Below the pieces are notes generated by a model. That model was not told the DNA's origin and did no database searches. It was given only the letters and a program-made list of their open reading frames with translations. A DNA stretch of 64,000 bases from Bacillota bacterium. Lineage in GTDB: Bacteria; Bacillota; JADQBR01. The DNA is taken from positions 90,012 through 154,011 of the forward strand of contig JADQBR010000067.1 in assembly GCA_016278515.1 (NCBI GenBank). Direction: 5' to 3'. Shown piece after piece: positions 9,251 to 19,068 of this stretch. Within the stretch, counting starts at the first letter, position 1. Every line of letters begins with the position of its first letter. The translations under genes and the position numbers were made by a program.

Positions 9251-10930
9251 CTAAATTACTACCTGCTGCTGGTATTCCCCAAATACTTCTCTTAAAATAT
9301 CACAGATTTCTCCTAATGTAGCATAAGCTTTTACCGAGTCAATAATGTATGGCATTAAGTTTTCATTAGATTGTGCCACATCCCGCAGTTTCTGCAGCGT
9401 TTCTGCCACCTGTTTTGGATCACGCTCTTTTTGCAACTGTTCAAGTTTCTTAGATTGTCTTTCCATAACCGCAGGGTCTACTTTCAACAAGTCAGCAGGT
9501 ATTCCTTCCTTCATGCGATATTTATTGACACCCACTACTATTTTTTCTTCACTTTCTATTTGCTGCAGATATTGATACGCACTTTCTTGTATTTCTTTTT
9601 GCATAAAACCTTTTTCAATAGATTTTGTTGAGCCACCTAATTTGTCAATATTATCAATGTACTGCCAAACCAGGGTTTCTAAGTCATTTGTCAACTTTTC
9701 CACATAATAAGATCCGGCCAATGGGTCTACAGTTTCGGTAACACCTATCTCATGCGCAATTACCTGTTGTGTGCGCAAAGCAATCAGTACAGCCTGTTCG
9801 CTTGGTAACGCTAAAGCTTCATCCTTGGAGTTGGTGTGCAACGACTGAGTACCGCCAAGAACGGCGCTTAACGCCTGGAATGCCACTCTCATGACGTTTA
9901 CGTCCGGCTGCTGAGCAGTTAGGGTGACACCTGCAGTCTGGGTATGAAAACGCAATTTTAGAGATTTGTCGCTTTTTGCGCCAAACCTTTCTTTCATTAG
10001 TTTGGCCCAAATTCTTCTTGCCACTCTGAATTTGGAGACTTCCTCAAAGAAGTTTAAATGAGCGTTAAAAAAGAAAGATAAACGCGGTGCAAACTCATCT
10101 ACATTCAAGCCCGCATCCACTGCCGCCTGCACGTAAGCAATCCCATTAGCAAGAGTAAATGCAATTTCCTGGGCAGCAGTCGCACCTGCCTCACGGATAT
10201 GATAGCCGCTAATACTAATGGTGTTCCAGTTGGGTACATTCTTAGCGCAATAACCAAATATATCAGTGATTAACCTCATAGAAGGCTCCGGTGGAAAAAT
10301 ATATGTTCCTCTGGCAACATATTCCTTTAAAATATCATTTTGAATCGTGCCGGATAATTTATCCGGTGCAATACCCTGCTGTTCTGCTACTGCGATATAC
10401 ATGGCAAGAATTACTGCTGCCGGTGAGTTGATGGTCATTGACGTACTTACTTTATCTAACGGTATACCGTCAAATAACAATTCCATATCCTTCAATGAGT
10501 CTATAGCTACGCCAACTTTACCGACTTCTCCTCTTGCCAAAGAATGGTCTGAATCATAGCCAATTTGGGTTGGCAGATCAAATGCCACACTTAAGCCCGT
10601 TTGCCCCTGGTCTAACAAATACTTAAACCTTTTGTTAGTTTCTTCTGATGATCCAAATCCAGCGTACTGTCTCATGGTCCAAAAACGACCTCTGTACATA
10701 GTTGGCTGAACTCCGCGAGTATAAGGATATTCCCCTGGAAAACCCAAATCCTTTTGATAATCAAAGTCTTCTAAATCCTCGGGGGTATATACCCTGTTAA
10801 CAGGGATTCCGGAATCCGTTTCGAATTCCTCTTTACGTTCGGGAAAACGTTTCAATGTCTTATTGACAAACTTATCTTCCCATTCTCCTTTAGCTTGCTT
10901 AATATCTTCGAGTTTTTTCTTATCGTACAT
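9251..10930 (-). CDS. mcmA1: Methylmalonyl-CoA mutase, large (catalytic) subunit
   Basis: The 559-residue TIM-barrel chain of the split mutase, without its own B12 domain; that domain is the next gene. Typical segments are [20 protein letters not shown] (residues about 70-90), [13 protein letters not shown] near 118-130, [12 protein letters not shown] near 240, the [14 protein letters not shown] region near 330, and [12 protein letters not shown]. The ATG at 10930 has AAGGGGAG about 9 bases before it. It lies between sucD and the small subunit gene. Isobutyryl-CoA mutase large chains are related, but the surrounding epimerase, decarboxylase and succinyl-CoA synthetase point to methylmalonyl-CoA. 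Confidence 0.95.
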   Translation of the reverse strand: MYDKKKLEDIKQAKGEWEDKFVNKTLKRFPERKEEFETDSGIPVNRVYTPEDLEDFDYQKDLGFPGEYPYTRGVQPTMYRGRFWTMRQYAGFGSSEETNKRFKYLLDQGQTGLSVAFDLPTQIGYDSDHSLARGEVGKVGVAIDSLKDMELLFDGIPLDKVSTSMTINSPAAVILAMYIAVAEQQGIAPDKLSGTIQNDILKEYVARGTYIFPPEPSMRLITDIFGYCAKNVPNWNTISISGYHIREAGATAAQEIAFTLANGIAYVQAAVDAGLNVDEFAPRLSFFFNAHLNFFEEVSKFRVARRIWAKLMKERFGAKSDKSLKLRFHTQTAGVTLTAQQPDVNVMRVAFQALSAVLGGTQSLHTNSKDEALALPSEQAVLIALRTQQVIAHEIGVTETVDPLAGSYYVEKLTNDLETLVWQYIDNIDKLGGSTKSIEKGFMQKEIQESAYQYLQQIESEEKIVVGVNKYRMKEGIPADLLKVDPAVMERQSKKLEQLQKERDPKQVAETLQKLRDVAQSNENLMPYIIDSVKAYATLGEICDILREVFGEYQQQVVI

Positions 10931-10981
10931 ATGTTTACGCTCCCCTTTCGGAAAATACGTATGGCATCAAATAATCTTGAA

Positions 10982-11848
10982 CTATAATACTTTTTTTAGA
11001 AGCTCAGGCACCTGGAAAGGCAGTTCTGCCACCTTGACTCCTGCCGCTGTCAATGCCTCAACCTTACCCTCAAAAGTTCCTTTGCCCTTCTCAATTATTG
11101 CCCCGGCATGACCCATTCTTTTGCCGATAGGTGCACTTTTCCCTGCTAAGTAGGCTACTACAGGTTTAGATACGTTTCCTTTAATGAATTCAGCAGCATC
11201 TTCTTCAGAACTACCGCCAATTTCACCTATCATTACAATAGCCTTTGTTTCCTTATCTTCTTCAAAGCGAGTCAGCACATCAATATAATTCAAACCTACA
11301 ACTCTGTCCCCGCCTAGCCCGACAACAGTAGTAGTTCCCATTTTAGCATCTGTTAAATTTCCTACAATCTCGTAACTTAATGTTCCACTACGGGAAACAA
11401 CTCCAATATTTCCAGGTATAAAAAACTGATTAGGCGGTATACCAATTTTACACTTTCCGGATGATACTAAACCAAAAGTGTTAGGGCCGACAACAGTGGT
11501 ACCTTTTTCTTTGGCAAAAGCAATAATTTTCATGGCATCTTGCACTGGAACATGTTCCGTAATGCATACTACCAATTTAACTCCTGCATCTATTGCTTCC
11601 AGCGCCGCATCCTTAGCAAAAGGAGCAGGTATATACAATATAGAAGCGTCTATTTGATGATTCTTAACTGCAGATGATACTGTGTTATAAATTGGCTTGC
11701 CCTCAACTGTTTGCCCTTCTTTACCCGGAGAAGTACCGGCGACTATATTTGTTCCGTAATCTAACATTTGTTTTGCATGGAAGGAGCCCTGATTACCAGT
11801 CATTCCTTGAACAAGTACCTTTGTGTTTTCATCAATATAAATCGTCAT
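10982..11848 (-). CDS. sucD: Succinyl-CoA synthetase (ADP/GDP-forming), alpha subunit
   Basis: The 288-residue CoA-binding chain. Features include VQGMTGNQGSFHAKQM at the N-terminus (CoA-binding Rossmann domain) and GPNTFG near residue 121. The phosphorylated active-site histidine is at residue 247 in RMGHAGAI. It conserves the energy of the succinyl-CoA thioester as nucleoside triphosphate, or activates succinate in the opposite direction. It follows sucC with a 15-base gap and precedes the mutase, so the product is handed directly within the pathway. Confidence 0.95.
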   Translation of the reverse strand: MTIYIDENTKVLVQGMTGNQGSFHAKQMLDYGTNIVAGTSPGKEGQTVEGKPIYNTVSSAVKNHQIDASILYIPAPFAKDAALEAIDAGVKLVVCITEHVPVQDAMKIIAFAKEKGTTVVGPNTFGLVSSGKCKIGIPPNQFFIPGNIGVVSRSGTLSYEIVGNLTDAKMGTTTVVGLGGDRVVGLNYIDVLTRFEEDKETKAIVMIGEIGGSSEEDAAEFIKGNVSKPVVAYLAGKSAPIGKRMGHAGAIIEKGKGTFEGKVEALTAAGVKVAELPFQVPELLKKVL

Positions 11849-11863
11849 TAAATTCTTACCCCC

Positions 11864-12970
11864 TTACTGTTTGGCTAATTGAACCGCTTTTTTTGCGGCA
11901 TCATCCATTGTGCGATATGCCTCAATGCCGTATTCCTTTAATAATGCAATTCCTTGGTCTTCGTTGGTTCCTACTAAACGAATTACTACCGGCACAGGAA
12001 TTTCTTGATCTTTATTAACTGTGACAAATGCATTTGCTACATCGTCACAGCGAGTAATACCACCAAAGATATTTATTAAAATCACTTTAGGGTCTGTGGC
12101 AAGTAGTATCTCCAATGCTTTGGCAGTTGCCTCAACACTTGCACCACCACCGGCATCTAAAAAGTTCGAAGGTTGACCGCCATAATGTTGGATAATGTCC
12201 AAGGTAGCCATTGTGATTCCAGCCCCGTTGGCCATAATTGCAATATCTCCATCTAACTCAACGTAGGAAAGTCCTAATTTATGAGCCTTCTGCTCAGCCT
12301 CAGTACGTTCTTCTACCAGTGGTAAGTCTTTGTGGCGATACAATGCATCATCATCAATAGTAACTTTGGAATCTGCGGCTATAAGATTACCGCTTGCAAT
12401 AACCAATGGATTTATTTCAACAAGTTCAGCATCCAATTCTTCAAACATACGGTATAAGTTTATCAAGATTTTAGTAAATTGCTTTACTAAATCACCACTA
12501 AGTCCCAGCTTATCGGCAATATCTTTTCCAAGATAAGGCTGAACTCCTAAATTGACACTGACTGCATAACGTATCATTTTGTCTTCAGGAACGTCTTCAA
12601 TATCCATGCCACCTTCTGCCGAAGCAAGAATGATTGGTTTCCTTTTTGAACCATCTAGTGTAATGGCTAAATAAAACTCTTTCTCGATGGCCAGTTTTTC
12701 CTCCACCAATACGGTTTCTACCTTAAAACCTTTAAGATCTTTCCCTAACAGATCCGAAGCAGCGTTTTTCGCCTCGTCGACACCTGAAACAAACTTTATT
12801 CCACCTGCCTTGCCTCTTTTACCGCTTAAAATCTGAGACTTAACTACAGCCTCATTTAGATCGGCAGCCACATTTCCCGCTTCATCAGTGGTAGCAGCTA
12901 TGCCCCCTTGCGGCACCGGTATGTTGTATTTTTTAAAAAGTTCCTTTCCCATATACTCTAGTAACTTCAT
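11864..12970 (-). CDS. sucC: Succinyl-CoA synthetase, beta subunit
   Basis: The 368-residue ATP-grasp subunit. The N-terminus MKLLEYMGKELFKKYNIPVPQG, VKSQILSGKRGKAGGIK (nucleotide grasp) and the conserved LVEINPLV (near residue 185) are typical, as is the C-terminal GGITRCDDVA phosphate loop. It is the first gene of the propionate operon. The ATG at 12970 has GGAAGGAGG upstream. A second strong AGGAGG lies further upstream in the leader without a clear gene. Confidence 0.95.
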   Translation of the reverse strand: MKLLEYMGKELFKKYNIPVPQGGIAATTDEAGNVAADLNEAVVKSQILSGKRGKAGGIKFVSGVDEAKNAASDLLGKDLKGFKVETVLVEEKLAIEKEFYLAITLDGSKRKPIILASAEGGMDIEDVPEDKMIRYAVSVNLGVQPYLGKDIADKLGLSGDLVKQFTKILINLYRMFEELDAELVEINPLVIASGNLIAADSKVTIDDDALYRHKDLPLVEERTEAEQKAHKLGLSYVELDGDIAIMANGAGITMATLDIIQHYGGQPSNFLDAGGGASVEATAKALEILLATDPKVILINIFGGITRCDDVANAFVTVNKDQEIPVPVVIRLVGTNEDQGIALLKEYGIEAYRTMDDAAKKAVQLAKQ

Positions 12971-13070
12971 TTATGGGTACCTCCTTCCAATCTTTAAGTT
13001 TTTTCTTCTACTACTCTCTAATTATTAGCATATTTATCTAAAACATTCACCTCCTATAAATACTGTAATT

Positions 13071-13100
13071 ATTTTAACTATTAGAATTACTCTTTAGCAA
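13071..13100 (-). promoter_or_regulatory. Candidate sigma-A promoter for the propionate operon
   Basis: TTGCTA (13095-13100) and TAAAAT (13071-13076) separated by 18 bases on the minus strand, about 100 bases before sucC. No TGGCAC-N5-TTGC type sigma-54 element was found here, although the upstream gene encodes a sigma-54 activator. Confidence 0.45.
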
Positions 13101-13126
13101 AAAAAATAATTACTTAAAATATTAAT

Positions 13127-14830
13127 TTAATCAATGCTGGTACGATATTTCTTTAGTTTATTGTAAAGTGTTGCCAAAGATATATTTAAAGCTTGGGCAG
13201 CTTTCTTTTTTCCTTCTAGGCTGTCACCATGCCTGTCCAGTGCCGCTTTTAGCATAATTTGTTCCATCTTCTCTAAGGGCATTATCTCAGTGATATTATT
13301 GCCAAATACTGAATCGAATTGTCCAATGTATTGATATAACTGGGTATGAGTTAATAAATCCCCATCAACTACGACCATGGCCCTTTCCAAAACGTTCTCC
13401 AATTCCCTGACATTGCCAGGCCACTCGTAATTAATAAGTAGTTGTAGTGCCTCCGATGAAACTCCTTTCACACACTTACCGAGTTTTCGGTTGAATTTTA
13501 CTATCAAATGTTCCACCAACTCAGGAATGTCGTCCTTACGTTTGCGAAGCGGAGGGAGAGCTAGCTCAACTACATTCAACCTATAATATAGATCCTCCCG
13601 AAACGCTCCTTTTCGTACCAGCTCTTTTAAGTTACGGTTAGTGGCAGCAACAAACCTAACATCAACTTGGATGGTTTGAGTGCCCCCTACCCTTTCAAAC
13701 TCCATATCCTGAATTATTCGTAATAACTTTGCCTGCAAAAATAAATTCATATCACCAATTTCGTCTAAGAATAAAGTACCACCGTTGGCCAGCTCAACTT
13801 TACCCAATTTAGTACGAACTGCACCAGTGAAAGCCCCTTTCTCATGCCCAAAGAACTCGCTTTCCAATAAGCTTTCCGGAATAGCAGCACAATTCACCTT
13901 GATGAAAGGTTTATCTCTTCTAACACTGCTATGATGTATGGCGTGGGCATATAATTCCTTTCCCGTACCGCTTTCGCCATTAATTAATATCGTTGAATCG
14001 CTTCGCGATGCTTTTTTAGCCATTTCTATGGTAGATCTAAAATTTTTGCTTCGTCCTATTAAATCATCAAAGCTATACTTACTGCCTGTGATCTGACCGA
14101 TTCTTGCGTAGAGGTTTTCTATGATTGTATTTGATTTTTGAAGCTCTTCCATCAATTTTATTATATCTGTTATTGGTTGGAAGACCACCACAGCCCCTTC
14201 ACTTTTACCATCCACAACTATAGGTGCACCGTTAGATATAACCTCAACGCCTGAACCCCCGACTTTAGTTCTATGACCGCTATGGGGTCTTTGGGTAGTC
14301 AAAGTAGTTGCCAACGCCCCATAAGGAGAAACTTCAAAAATGTTCTTATTTATTCTCTGTCCCTCGGGGATACCGGTAATCCTAGAAAATGCTGGGTTAA
14401 CGTACTTAATTACTCCATTATTGTCAGCAACCTCTATTGCCTCAGATACGGAGTTTAGAATAATCTCCAGCTCTCCCTTAACCTTTTTAAACTCCAAAAG
14501 TTCTTCTTTTTCTTCCAAAAGTGCGAGAAATAGTTTCGCTGCCTGGGCTTCAATAACCGCTGTATTTGGCCTTTTTAGTTCACTGATCTTTTTTTGAACT
14601 TCTTTATCACCAGTGGCTTCAAAAATAACATCTAGTCTATCTAACGAAACCAGTTTGCGTAAGTCAGTCGACACAAAAACCCCTTCTTTTTTAGCCATTG
14701 CAACGGTAGGAGTGTTTGGGTTGCAATCACATACCGCAACAACTTTAACTTTTTGCACCGACTTTAACATGCGATAAATAGCGTTACCGCCCTTGCCTGC
14801 ACCCACTAGCCCTACAGTGTACTGCCGCAC
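13127..14830 (-). CDS. Sigma-54-dependent transcriptional activator with Rossmann-type sensor and PAS domain
   Basis: 567 residues, probably starting at GTG (14830) with GAGAGG upstream. Domain order: an N-terminal NAD-type Rossmann fold (GAGKGGNA, residues 10-17; VCDCNPNT near 34) to about residue 100, then a helical linker. A PAS domain covers about 117-225 and an AAA+ domain follows, with Walker A GESGTGKE (285-292), the sigma-54 contact loop GAFTGA (332-337) and Walker B LFLDEIGD. A Fis-type helix-turn-helix ends the protein near 540-562. It lies directly upstream of the propionate operon in the same direction and is the obvious candidate regulator. The Rossmann domain suggests it senses NAD(H) or a small metabolite; this is inference. 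The ligand and target promoters are unknown. Confidence 0.9.
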   Translation of the reverse strand: MRQYTVGLVGAGKGGNAIYRMLKSVQKVKVVAVCDCNPNTPTVAMAKKEGVFVSTDLRKLVSLDRLDVIFEATGDKEVQKKISELKRPNTAVIEAQAAKLFLALLEEKEELLEFKKVKGELEIILNSVSEAIEVADNNGVIKYVNPAFSRITGIPEGQRINKNIFEVSPYGALATTLTTQRPHSGHRTKVGGSGVEVISNGAPIVVDGKSEGAVVVFQPITDIIKLMEELQKSNTIIENLYARIGQITGSKYSFDDLIGRSKNFRSTIEMAKKASRSDSTILINGESGTGKELYAHAIHHSSVRRDKPFIKVNCAAIPESLLESEFFGHEKGAFTGAVRTKLGKVELANGGTLFLDEIGDMNLFLQAKLLRIIQDMEFERVGGTQTIQVDVRFVAATNRNLKELVRKGAFREDLYYRLNVVELALPPLRKRKDDIPELVEHLIVKFNRKLGKCVKGVSSEALQLLINYEWPGNVRELENVLERAMVVVDGDLLTHTQLYQYIGQFDSVFGNNITEIMPLEKMEQIMLKAALDRHGDSLEGKKKAAQALNISLATLYNKLKKYRTSID

Positions 14831-15006
14831 TTTAACCTCTCCTCAAAAAATCAATGTTAAATATATAATACCTATTGAATTATCTACATTCTTGCTTTCT
14901 TCCAAAGTCTTATATTTTACATGCCTTGGTATTTTTGTTCATTGTGATCATTTTTCTTCATTTTAGAACATTCGTAATAATTGGAAGGATTCCTGCTTTT
15001 TTTTCC

Positions 15007-15044
15007 TAATCTCATCATGTATACCTGTATACATGATGAGATTA
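15007..15044. repeat. 38-base perfect palindrome between ahcY and the sigma-54 activator
   Basis: Arms of 18 bases (15007-15024 and 15027-15044) with a 2-base centre, 8 bases after the ahcY stop. There is no T-run after it on the minus strand; the sequence there is A-rich. It may be a bare terminator hairpin, an mRNA-stabilising hairpin or an operator. Confidence 0.75.
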
Positions 15045-15051
15045 ATTGTCA

Positions 15052-16296
15052 CTAAAGCTGCCAGCCGGCAAGGTATTCAATTTGTTCTGGCGTTAGACGG
15101 TCAATTTTTAGCCCTAAAGCTTCTAGTCTAACCTGTGCTACCTTGCTGTCAATCTCTTCTGGAACACCATGTACGCCAGGCTCCAACTTATTTTTCAACA
15201 AATAATAAAGTGATTGTGCTTGAAGCGCAAAACTCATGTCCATAATTTCTGCCGGATGCCCATCCCCTGCAGCAAGGTTTACCAGTCTTCCATCTGCTAA
15301 CAAATTCAAGGACCTACCATCAGGCAGTTGAAACTGAAGAATGTTTTTTCGTACTTCCACAACATATTCTGCTAGTTCATTAAGATCTGATTTAGATATT
15401 TCAACATCAAAATGTCCGGCATTTGCGAGTATTGCCTGGTCTTTCATTACCTTAAAATGCTCTGCCCTAATTACTGACTTGTTTCCTGTAATGGTAATAA
15501 AATAATCACCAACAGGTGCCGCTTCTATTAATGGCATTATCTTAAAACCATCCATCAATGCTTCGTTTGCCTTAATAGGGTCTACCTCGCAGACAATCAC
15601 TTTGGCGCCAAGACCTTTTGCACGCATGGCAACACCTTTTCCACACCAGCCATACCCTATTACTACTACATTCTTACCTGCAACCACCAAGTTAGTTGTT
15701 CTATTAATCCCATCCCAAACAGATTGGCCGGTTCCATATCTATTGTCAAATAGATACTTAGATAAAGCGTCATTAACGGCTACCATAGGGAAAGCCAATG
15801 TTCCTTCTTTATGCATAGCCTTGAGTCGTAACACGCCGGTTGTAGTTTCTTCACAACCACCAATTACGTTGTTTAATACATCCTTGCGGTCTCCATGCAG
15901 CAAGGAAACCAAGTCACCGCCATCATCCACAATAAGGTCAGGTCCAAAGTCTAATGCTTTATTTAAGTGAAGTCGGTATTCTTCGTCCGATGCGCCGTAC
16001 CATGCGTAAGCCTTCACCCCTGCCTTAACCAAAGCAGCAACAACATCATCTTGAGTTGATAATGGGTTGGAAGCGACCACGGCAACTTCAGCACCGCTAT
16101 TTTTTAGGATTAATGCTAAATAGCCGGTTTTTGCCTCCAAGTGAAGGCATATTACTATTTTCTTTCCCGCAAACGGTTGATTTTCCTGAAATTCTTCTCC
16201 TAATTTGTTTAAAACAGGCATATGGCTTTTTACCCAATCAATTTTTTTCTGTCCTTGGGGAGCAAGGTTTATATCTTTGATCATAGATTCTACCAT
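15052..16296 (-). CDS. ahcY: Adenosylhomocysteinase (S-adenosylhomocysteine hydrolase) family protein
   Basis: An NAD+-dependent enzyme splitting S-adenosylhomocysteine into adenosine and homocysteine. I start it at the ATG at 16296 because AAGGAGG lies 9 bases upstream, giving 414 residues; the open frame runs 12 codons further up. Conserved segments include the substrate region [14 protein letters not shown] and the NAD site [32 protein letters not shown] precedes the NAD site, and [15 protein letters not shown] is near the end. The protein is shorter at the C-terminus than the classical bacterial form of about 430-470 residues. It lies upstream of the sigma-54 activator, separated by the palindrome, and is probably an independent housekeeping unit. 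Confidence 0.92.
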   Translation of the reverse strand: MVESMIKDINLAPQGQKKIDWVKSHMPVLNKLGEEFQENQPFAGKKIVICLHLEAKTGYLALILKNSGAEVAVVASNPLSTQDDVVAALVKAGVKAYAWYGASDEEYRLHLNKALDFGPDLIVDDGGDLVSLLHGDRKDVLNNVIGGCEETTTGVLRLKAMHKEGTLAFPMVAVNDALSKYLFDNRYGTGQSVWDGINRTTNLVVAGKNVVVIGYGWCGKGVAMRAKGLGAKVIVCEVDPIKANEALMDGFKIMPLIEAAPVGDYFITITGNKSVIRAEHFKVMKDQAILANAGHFDVEISKSDLNELAEYVVEVRKNILQFQLPDGRSLNLLADGRLVNLAAGDGHPAEIMDMSFALQAQSLYYLLKNKLEPGVHGVPEEIDSKVAQVRLEALGLKIDRLTPEQIEYLAGWQL

Positions 16297-16347
16297 TTTG
16301 AAATACCTCCTTAAATTATTCCTATCCAGCACCTACTAAAAAGGTAG

Positions 16348-17187
16348 TTATTCTAAGCTATTAGTTGCTAAGCTTAATGCAATTTTTTTAGCCTGTTGAT
16401 CTGTTAATTGATCCCTTAATTGTTCATCGGTTATAAAATCAATCAACTTATCTTTTTTTATTACCCTCAATTCCGGATCCTGTCCATCGATTATTGTTTT
16501 AGGGTGAGCCATTACTACAACAGAAACTATTGGTATTTTCCAACCTCCGAAATTTGTTCTAAAAAATTCTCTCAAAACCCGTTCATGTCGTTGTACTTGA
16601 TGCCGTGGACTCTCCATACCTTCCCGCAATAAGCTATTATTAATTGCCTTAATTTGTGTCCAATCCCCTTGGGGAGAAATTACTATAAGTCCATTAAGGG
16701 TTTTTGTTTCTATGTGAAAAACGCCTTTAGGCCCGACAACCAAATGATCCATTTGTTGGGACTGATATTTACTACTTGGTAATGTAATATTATTAAGCAC
16801 AATATGATTTTTAGGCAACCAGCTGAGATGGTGGGCTACTGCTTTTTCACCTCTAGCGCCTGCTTCCAACATCCCCTTTTTTCTTTTAAGAGCTTTTATA
16901 TCATGGATAAGCTGGCGCCTAATTTCTTCTTTATTCGGTTGGTACAACACCAGATAACCGCACGTAATCAACAGTGAGAAAAAAAGTGCTCCAGTAAGGC
17001 CGGAAGTTAAGTCTATTAATCCGTCAGAAATAAAGACCACCACAAGAAATAGTATTGTAGTAGGAATAGCAACTATGATATAAACGAAAGGAAAATTCTT
17101 TTGATTATCCAATTTTTCTAGTTCTTTTTGATAGTATTCTATTTTTTGTTCTAATTCAGTCACTTCTTCGTATCCGGTTTGAGACAT
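16348..17187 (-). CDS. NERD-domain membrane protein
   Basis: 279 residues. An N-terminal coiled segment (about 5-30) is followed by two membrane helices (about 34-54 and 62-84) and a short linker. A nuclease-related NERD domain covers about 110-220, seen as GARGEKAVAHHL, QQMDHLVVGPKGVFHIETKT and the following strands. The family is linked to DNA processing in many bacteria, but its enzyme activity is poorly known. The acidic and lysine residues of the D-H-...-E-x-K core are present, so it may be active. The ATG at 17187 lacks a clear ribosome site. It lies just upstream of ahcY with no functional link I can see. Confidence 0.75.
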   Translation of the reverse strand: MSQTGYEEVTELEQKIEYYQKELEKLDNQKNFPFVYIIVAIPTTILFLVVVFISDGLIDLTSGLTGALFFSLLITCGYLVLYQPNKEEIRRQLIHDIKALKRKKGMLEAGARGEKAVAHHLSWLPKNHIVLNNITLPSSKYQSQQMDHLVVGPKGVFHIETKTLNGLIVISPQGDWTQIKAINNSLLREGMESPRHQVQRHERVLREFFRTNFGGWKIPIVSVVVMAHPKTIIDGQDPELRVIKKDKLIDFITDEQLRDQLTDQQAKKIALSLATNSLE

Positions 17188-17350
17188 ATGCGTTTTGCGC
17201 TCCTAAAGAAGCCCAATAGTTTTAGCGAACTTCTATATATTTTAAATGTAGATTTCTACAATCTACCATTAAGTTCCTGCCACACAATTTTATCCGGCAT
17301 ACAGACAATATATATAGACATTGTCAGGCACTATTACTTTATTTACATAG

Positions 17351-17959
17351 CTAATCGGCACTAATTAAAGCTTTCAGTCTAACGACCAATAAGCTAGATA
17401 ATATTGCATAATCCTCAGTAGCTAGGTAGTCTGCCGCCGCTTTATCAAATAATATGTTCGCCGCCGCAGGAAATTCGTCATCTCCTTCCCACAACACAAC
17501 AGTTACAGGAACCTTAGGCAGTACCTTAAATGTATAACTAACGTCGCCGAGATCTTGGCTGTAGCCGCCCAACTGTTCCGCTGCTTTCCTAAACAAATCC
17601 ACGTTATTACCAAACAGTGCCAAAAACGGACGTATAGAACGATTAAAGAATGGTCCGTTATAAATGTCTCCACCCGGCAATTCTTTGAAGGAAATCAATT
17701 CATTAGTGAGAGGTTGCCCCGTTGAATCAGTTAGGTAATGTAATATTAGAATTTTTTCTACAATAGTCAAATCTTCACTGTTCATAAAAATAGCACTTGG
17801 ATAACTTACTGCAATGTCTCGATTTAAATACTGAAAAGTCATCATATTTTTTTCTTTAGAATAATCAACCGCTACCTTTTTAGCCATTCCTTCCGGGTCT
17901 TCTGATAGAAAATTATGGACAGCCTTTTCCAAGGTAACTTCTAAATTGAAAGCAGACAT
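17351..17959 (-). CDS. DUF3786-domain protein
   Basis: 202 residues when started at the ATG at 17959, which has CGGGGTG upstream; the open frame runs 26 codons further without a good site. The sequence matches DUF3786, a family seen in strict anaerobes, often those with corrinoid or Wood-Ljungdahl metabolism. No membrane segment or signal peptide is visible. Seen features are the segment DSTGQPLTNELISFKELPGG near the middle and a C-terminal helical part. Its function is not known. The link to corrinoid metabolism in this window is suggestive only. Confidence 0.7.
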   Translation of the reverse strand: MSAFNLEVTLEKAVHNFLSEDPEGMAKKVAVDYSKEKNMMTFQYLNRDIAVSYPSAIFMNSEDLTIVEKILILHYLTDSTGQPLTNELISFKELPGGDIYNGPFFNRSIRPFLALFGNNVDLFRKAAEQLGGYSQDLGDVSYTFKVLPKVPVTVVLWEGDDEFPAAANILFDKAAADYLATEDYAILSSLLVVRLKALISAD

Positions 17960-18130
17960 AAAAAATTCACCCCGCAAACATTTAAAATATTTTATGTTAT
18001 GTAGACTGACTTTCACCAATAATAAGCATTTTTTCATAGTATAGCATAGTTAGCAATATTTTTCCTCTAACTCTTTAGCTGTTATATTCTATACTTTGTA
18101 GCAATTCTCCACTTAATAAAACGCATCCAG

Positions 18131-18160
18131 TGAAAAAAACCGTACTTTTCAGTACGGTTT
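18131..18160 (-). terminator. Rho-independent terminator after ablB
   Basis: Ten-base arms 18137-18146 and 18151-18160 around a GAAA loop on the minus strand, then a T-run. It overlaps the ablB stop codon. Confidence 0.9.
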
Positions 18161-19064
18161 AATACTTTAACCTCTTGACCCATAAGTTCATGTCCTCGAA
18201 ACCTCCGCAGATATCACAATTATTAATGAATCTGCCTGTAAAAGAATAACCCAACTTGCTAAAAACCATGTTCATTCCCACAGACCTGGCCCTTGCAAGA
18301 CTATAGACGGTTACTAGTTCTTTTTTAACCATCAATTCTTCCAACTTAACTAGCAGAAAGCGCATTAACCCCTTCCCTTGATAATCAGGCAGGGTAGCGC
18401 AGTCAGTCATTTCTGCATTATTATACTTTAGATTTCTTTCTGCAGAAGCACTGCTTACTACTCTTTGTCCATCCATTACCATAAGGAAATTTACATTATC
18501 ATTGATCACTTGCTTAACGTAATCTTCATTATTTAAAGGCGTAGGATAAGTTTCAAAAGTATTGTTGTAAATCTGGGCCAATTGACTAGCATGTTGTTCC
18601 CGCCCAGAAATAACAGTCCAATCTTCAAGCAGTTTACTGGTATTCTTAGCTGGAGAAACGCTTAATACTTTTTCCATTATTTCCTTTTCTTCATCTAAAA
18701 AAGGACTTTCCATTCTTTTGTCATTCATAAACCTTGATAAACAGTAAGCAGTTTTCCCATTAAAATAACCGTCTATTTCTCCTTCTTTCACAAACCCGTG
18801 TTCGAAAAACTCATCCCAACATTCCCGGGCATAAAACAAAATCTTACCTACATTATTTTTTTGGGCGATATCGATTAGGCTACGCGCTATGCTTTCGCTG
18901 TCACCCTGGTAGTCAAGCACCTTCAGTCTTTTATTAAATATGTCTAAGTATAATCTCAGTTCATAATTATCCTTTTGGACATCCCAAGTTATGCCGTAGG
19001 CCCTGCCCAAATATGAGAAACTGTTGGTCCCTAAAAAAACTTTTCTTTCGTTCATATATACCAC
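18159..19064 (-). CDS. ablB: Putative beta-lysine N-acetyltransferase
   Basis: A 301-residue protein with a C-terminal GNAT domain from about residue 150. It shows the acetyl-CoA loop region near DYQGKGLMRFLLVKLEEL (about 228-245) and ends with a Cys-containing segment, CDICGG. With lysine 2,3-aminomutase it makes N-epsilon-acetyl-beta-lysine, a compatible solute of salt-stressed methanogens and some anaerobic bacteria. The gene follows ablA after 4 bases and is closed by a terminator, so the two form a two-gene operon under the leader RNA described upstream. Confidence 0.88.
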   Translation of the reverse strand: MVYMNERKVFLGTNSFSYLGRAYGITWDVQKDNYELRLYLDIFNKRLKVLDYQGDSESIARSLIDIAQKNNVGKILFYARECWDEFFEHGFVKEGEIDGYFNGKTAYCLSRFMNDKRMESPFLDEEKEIMEKVLSVSPAKNTSKLLEDWTVISGREQHASQLAQIYNNTFETYPTPLNNEDYVKQVINDNVNFLMVMDGQRVVSSASAERNLKYNNAEMTDCATLPDYQGKGLMRFLLVKLEELMVKKELVTVYSLARARSVGMNMVFSKLGYSFTGRFINNCDICGGFEDMNLWVKRLKY

Positions 19065-19068
19065 CCTT

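Noticed and set aside
13000..13126. Sigma-54 (-24/-12) promoter upstream of sucC
   Set aside because: A TTGC is present but no GG dinucleotide at the right distance upstream.
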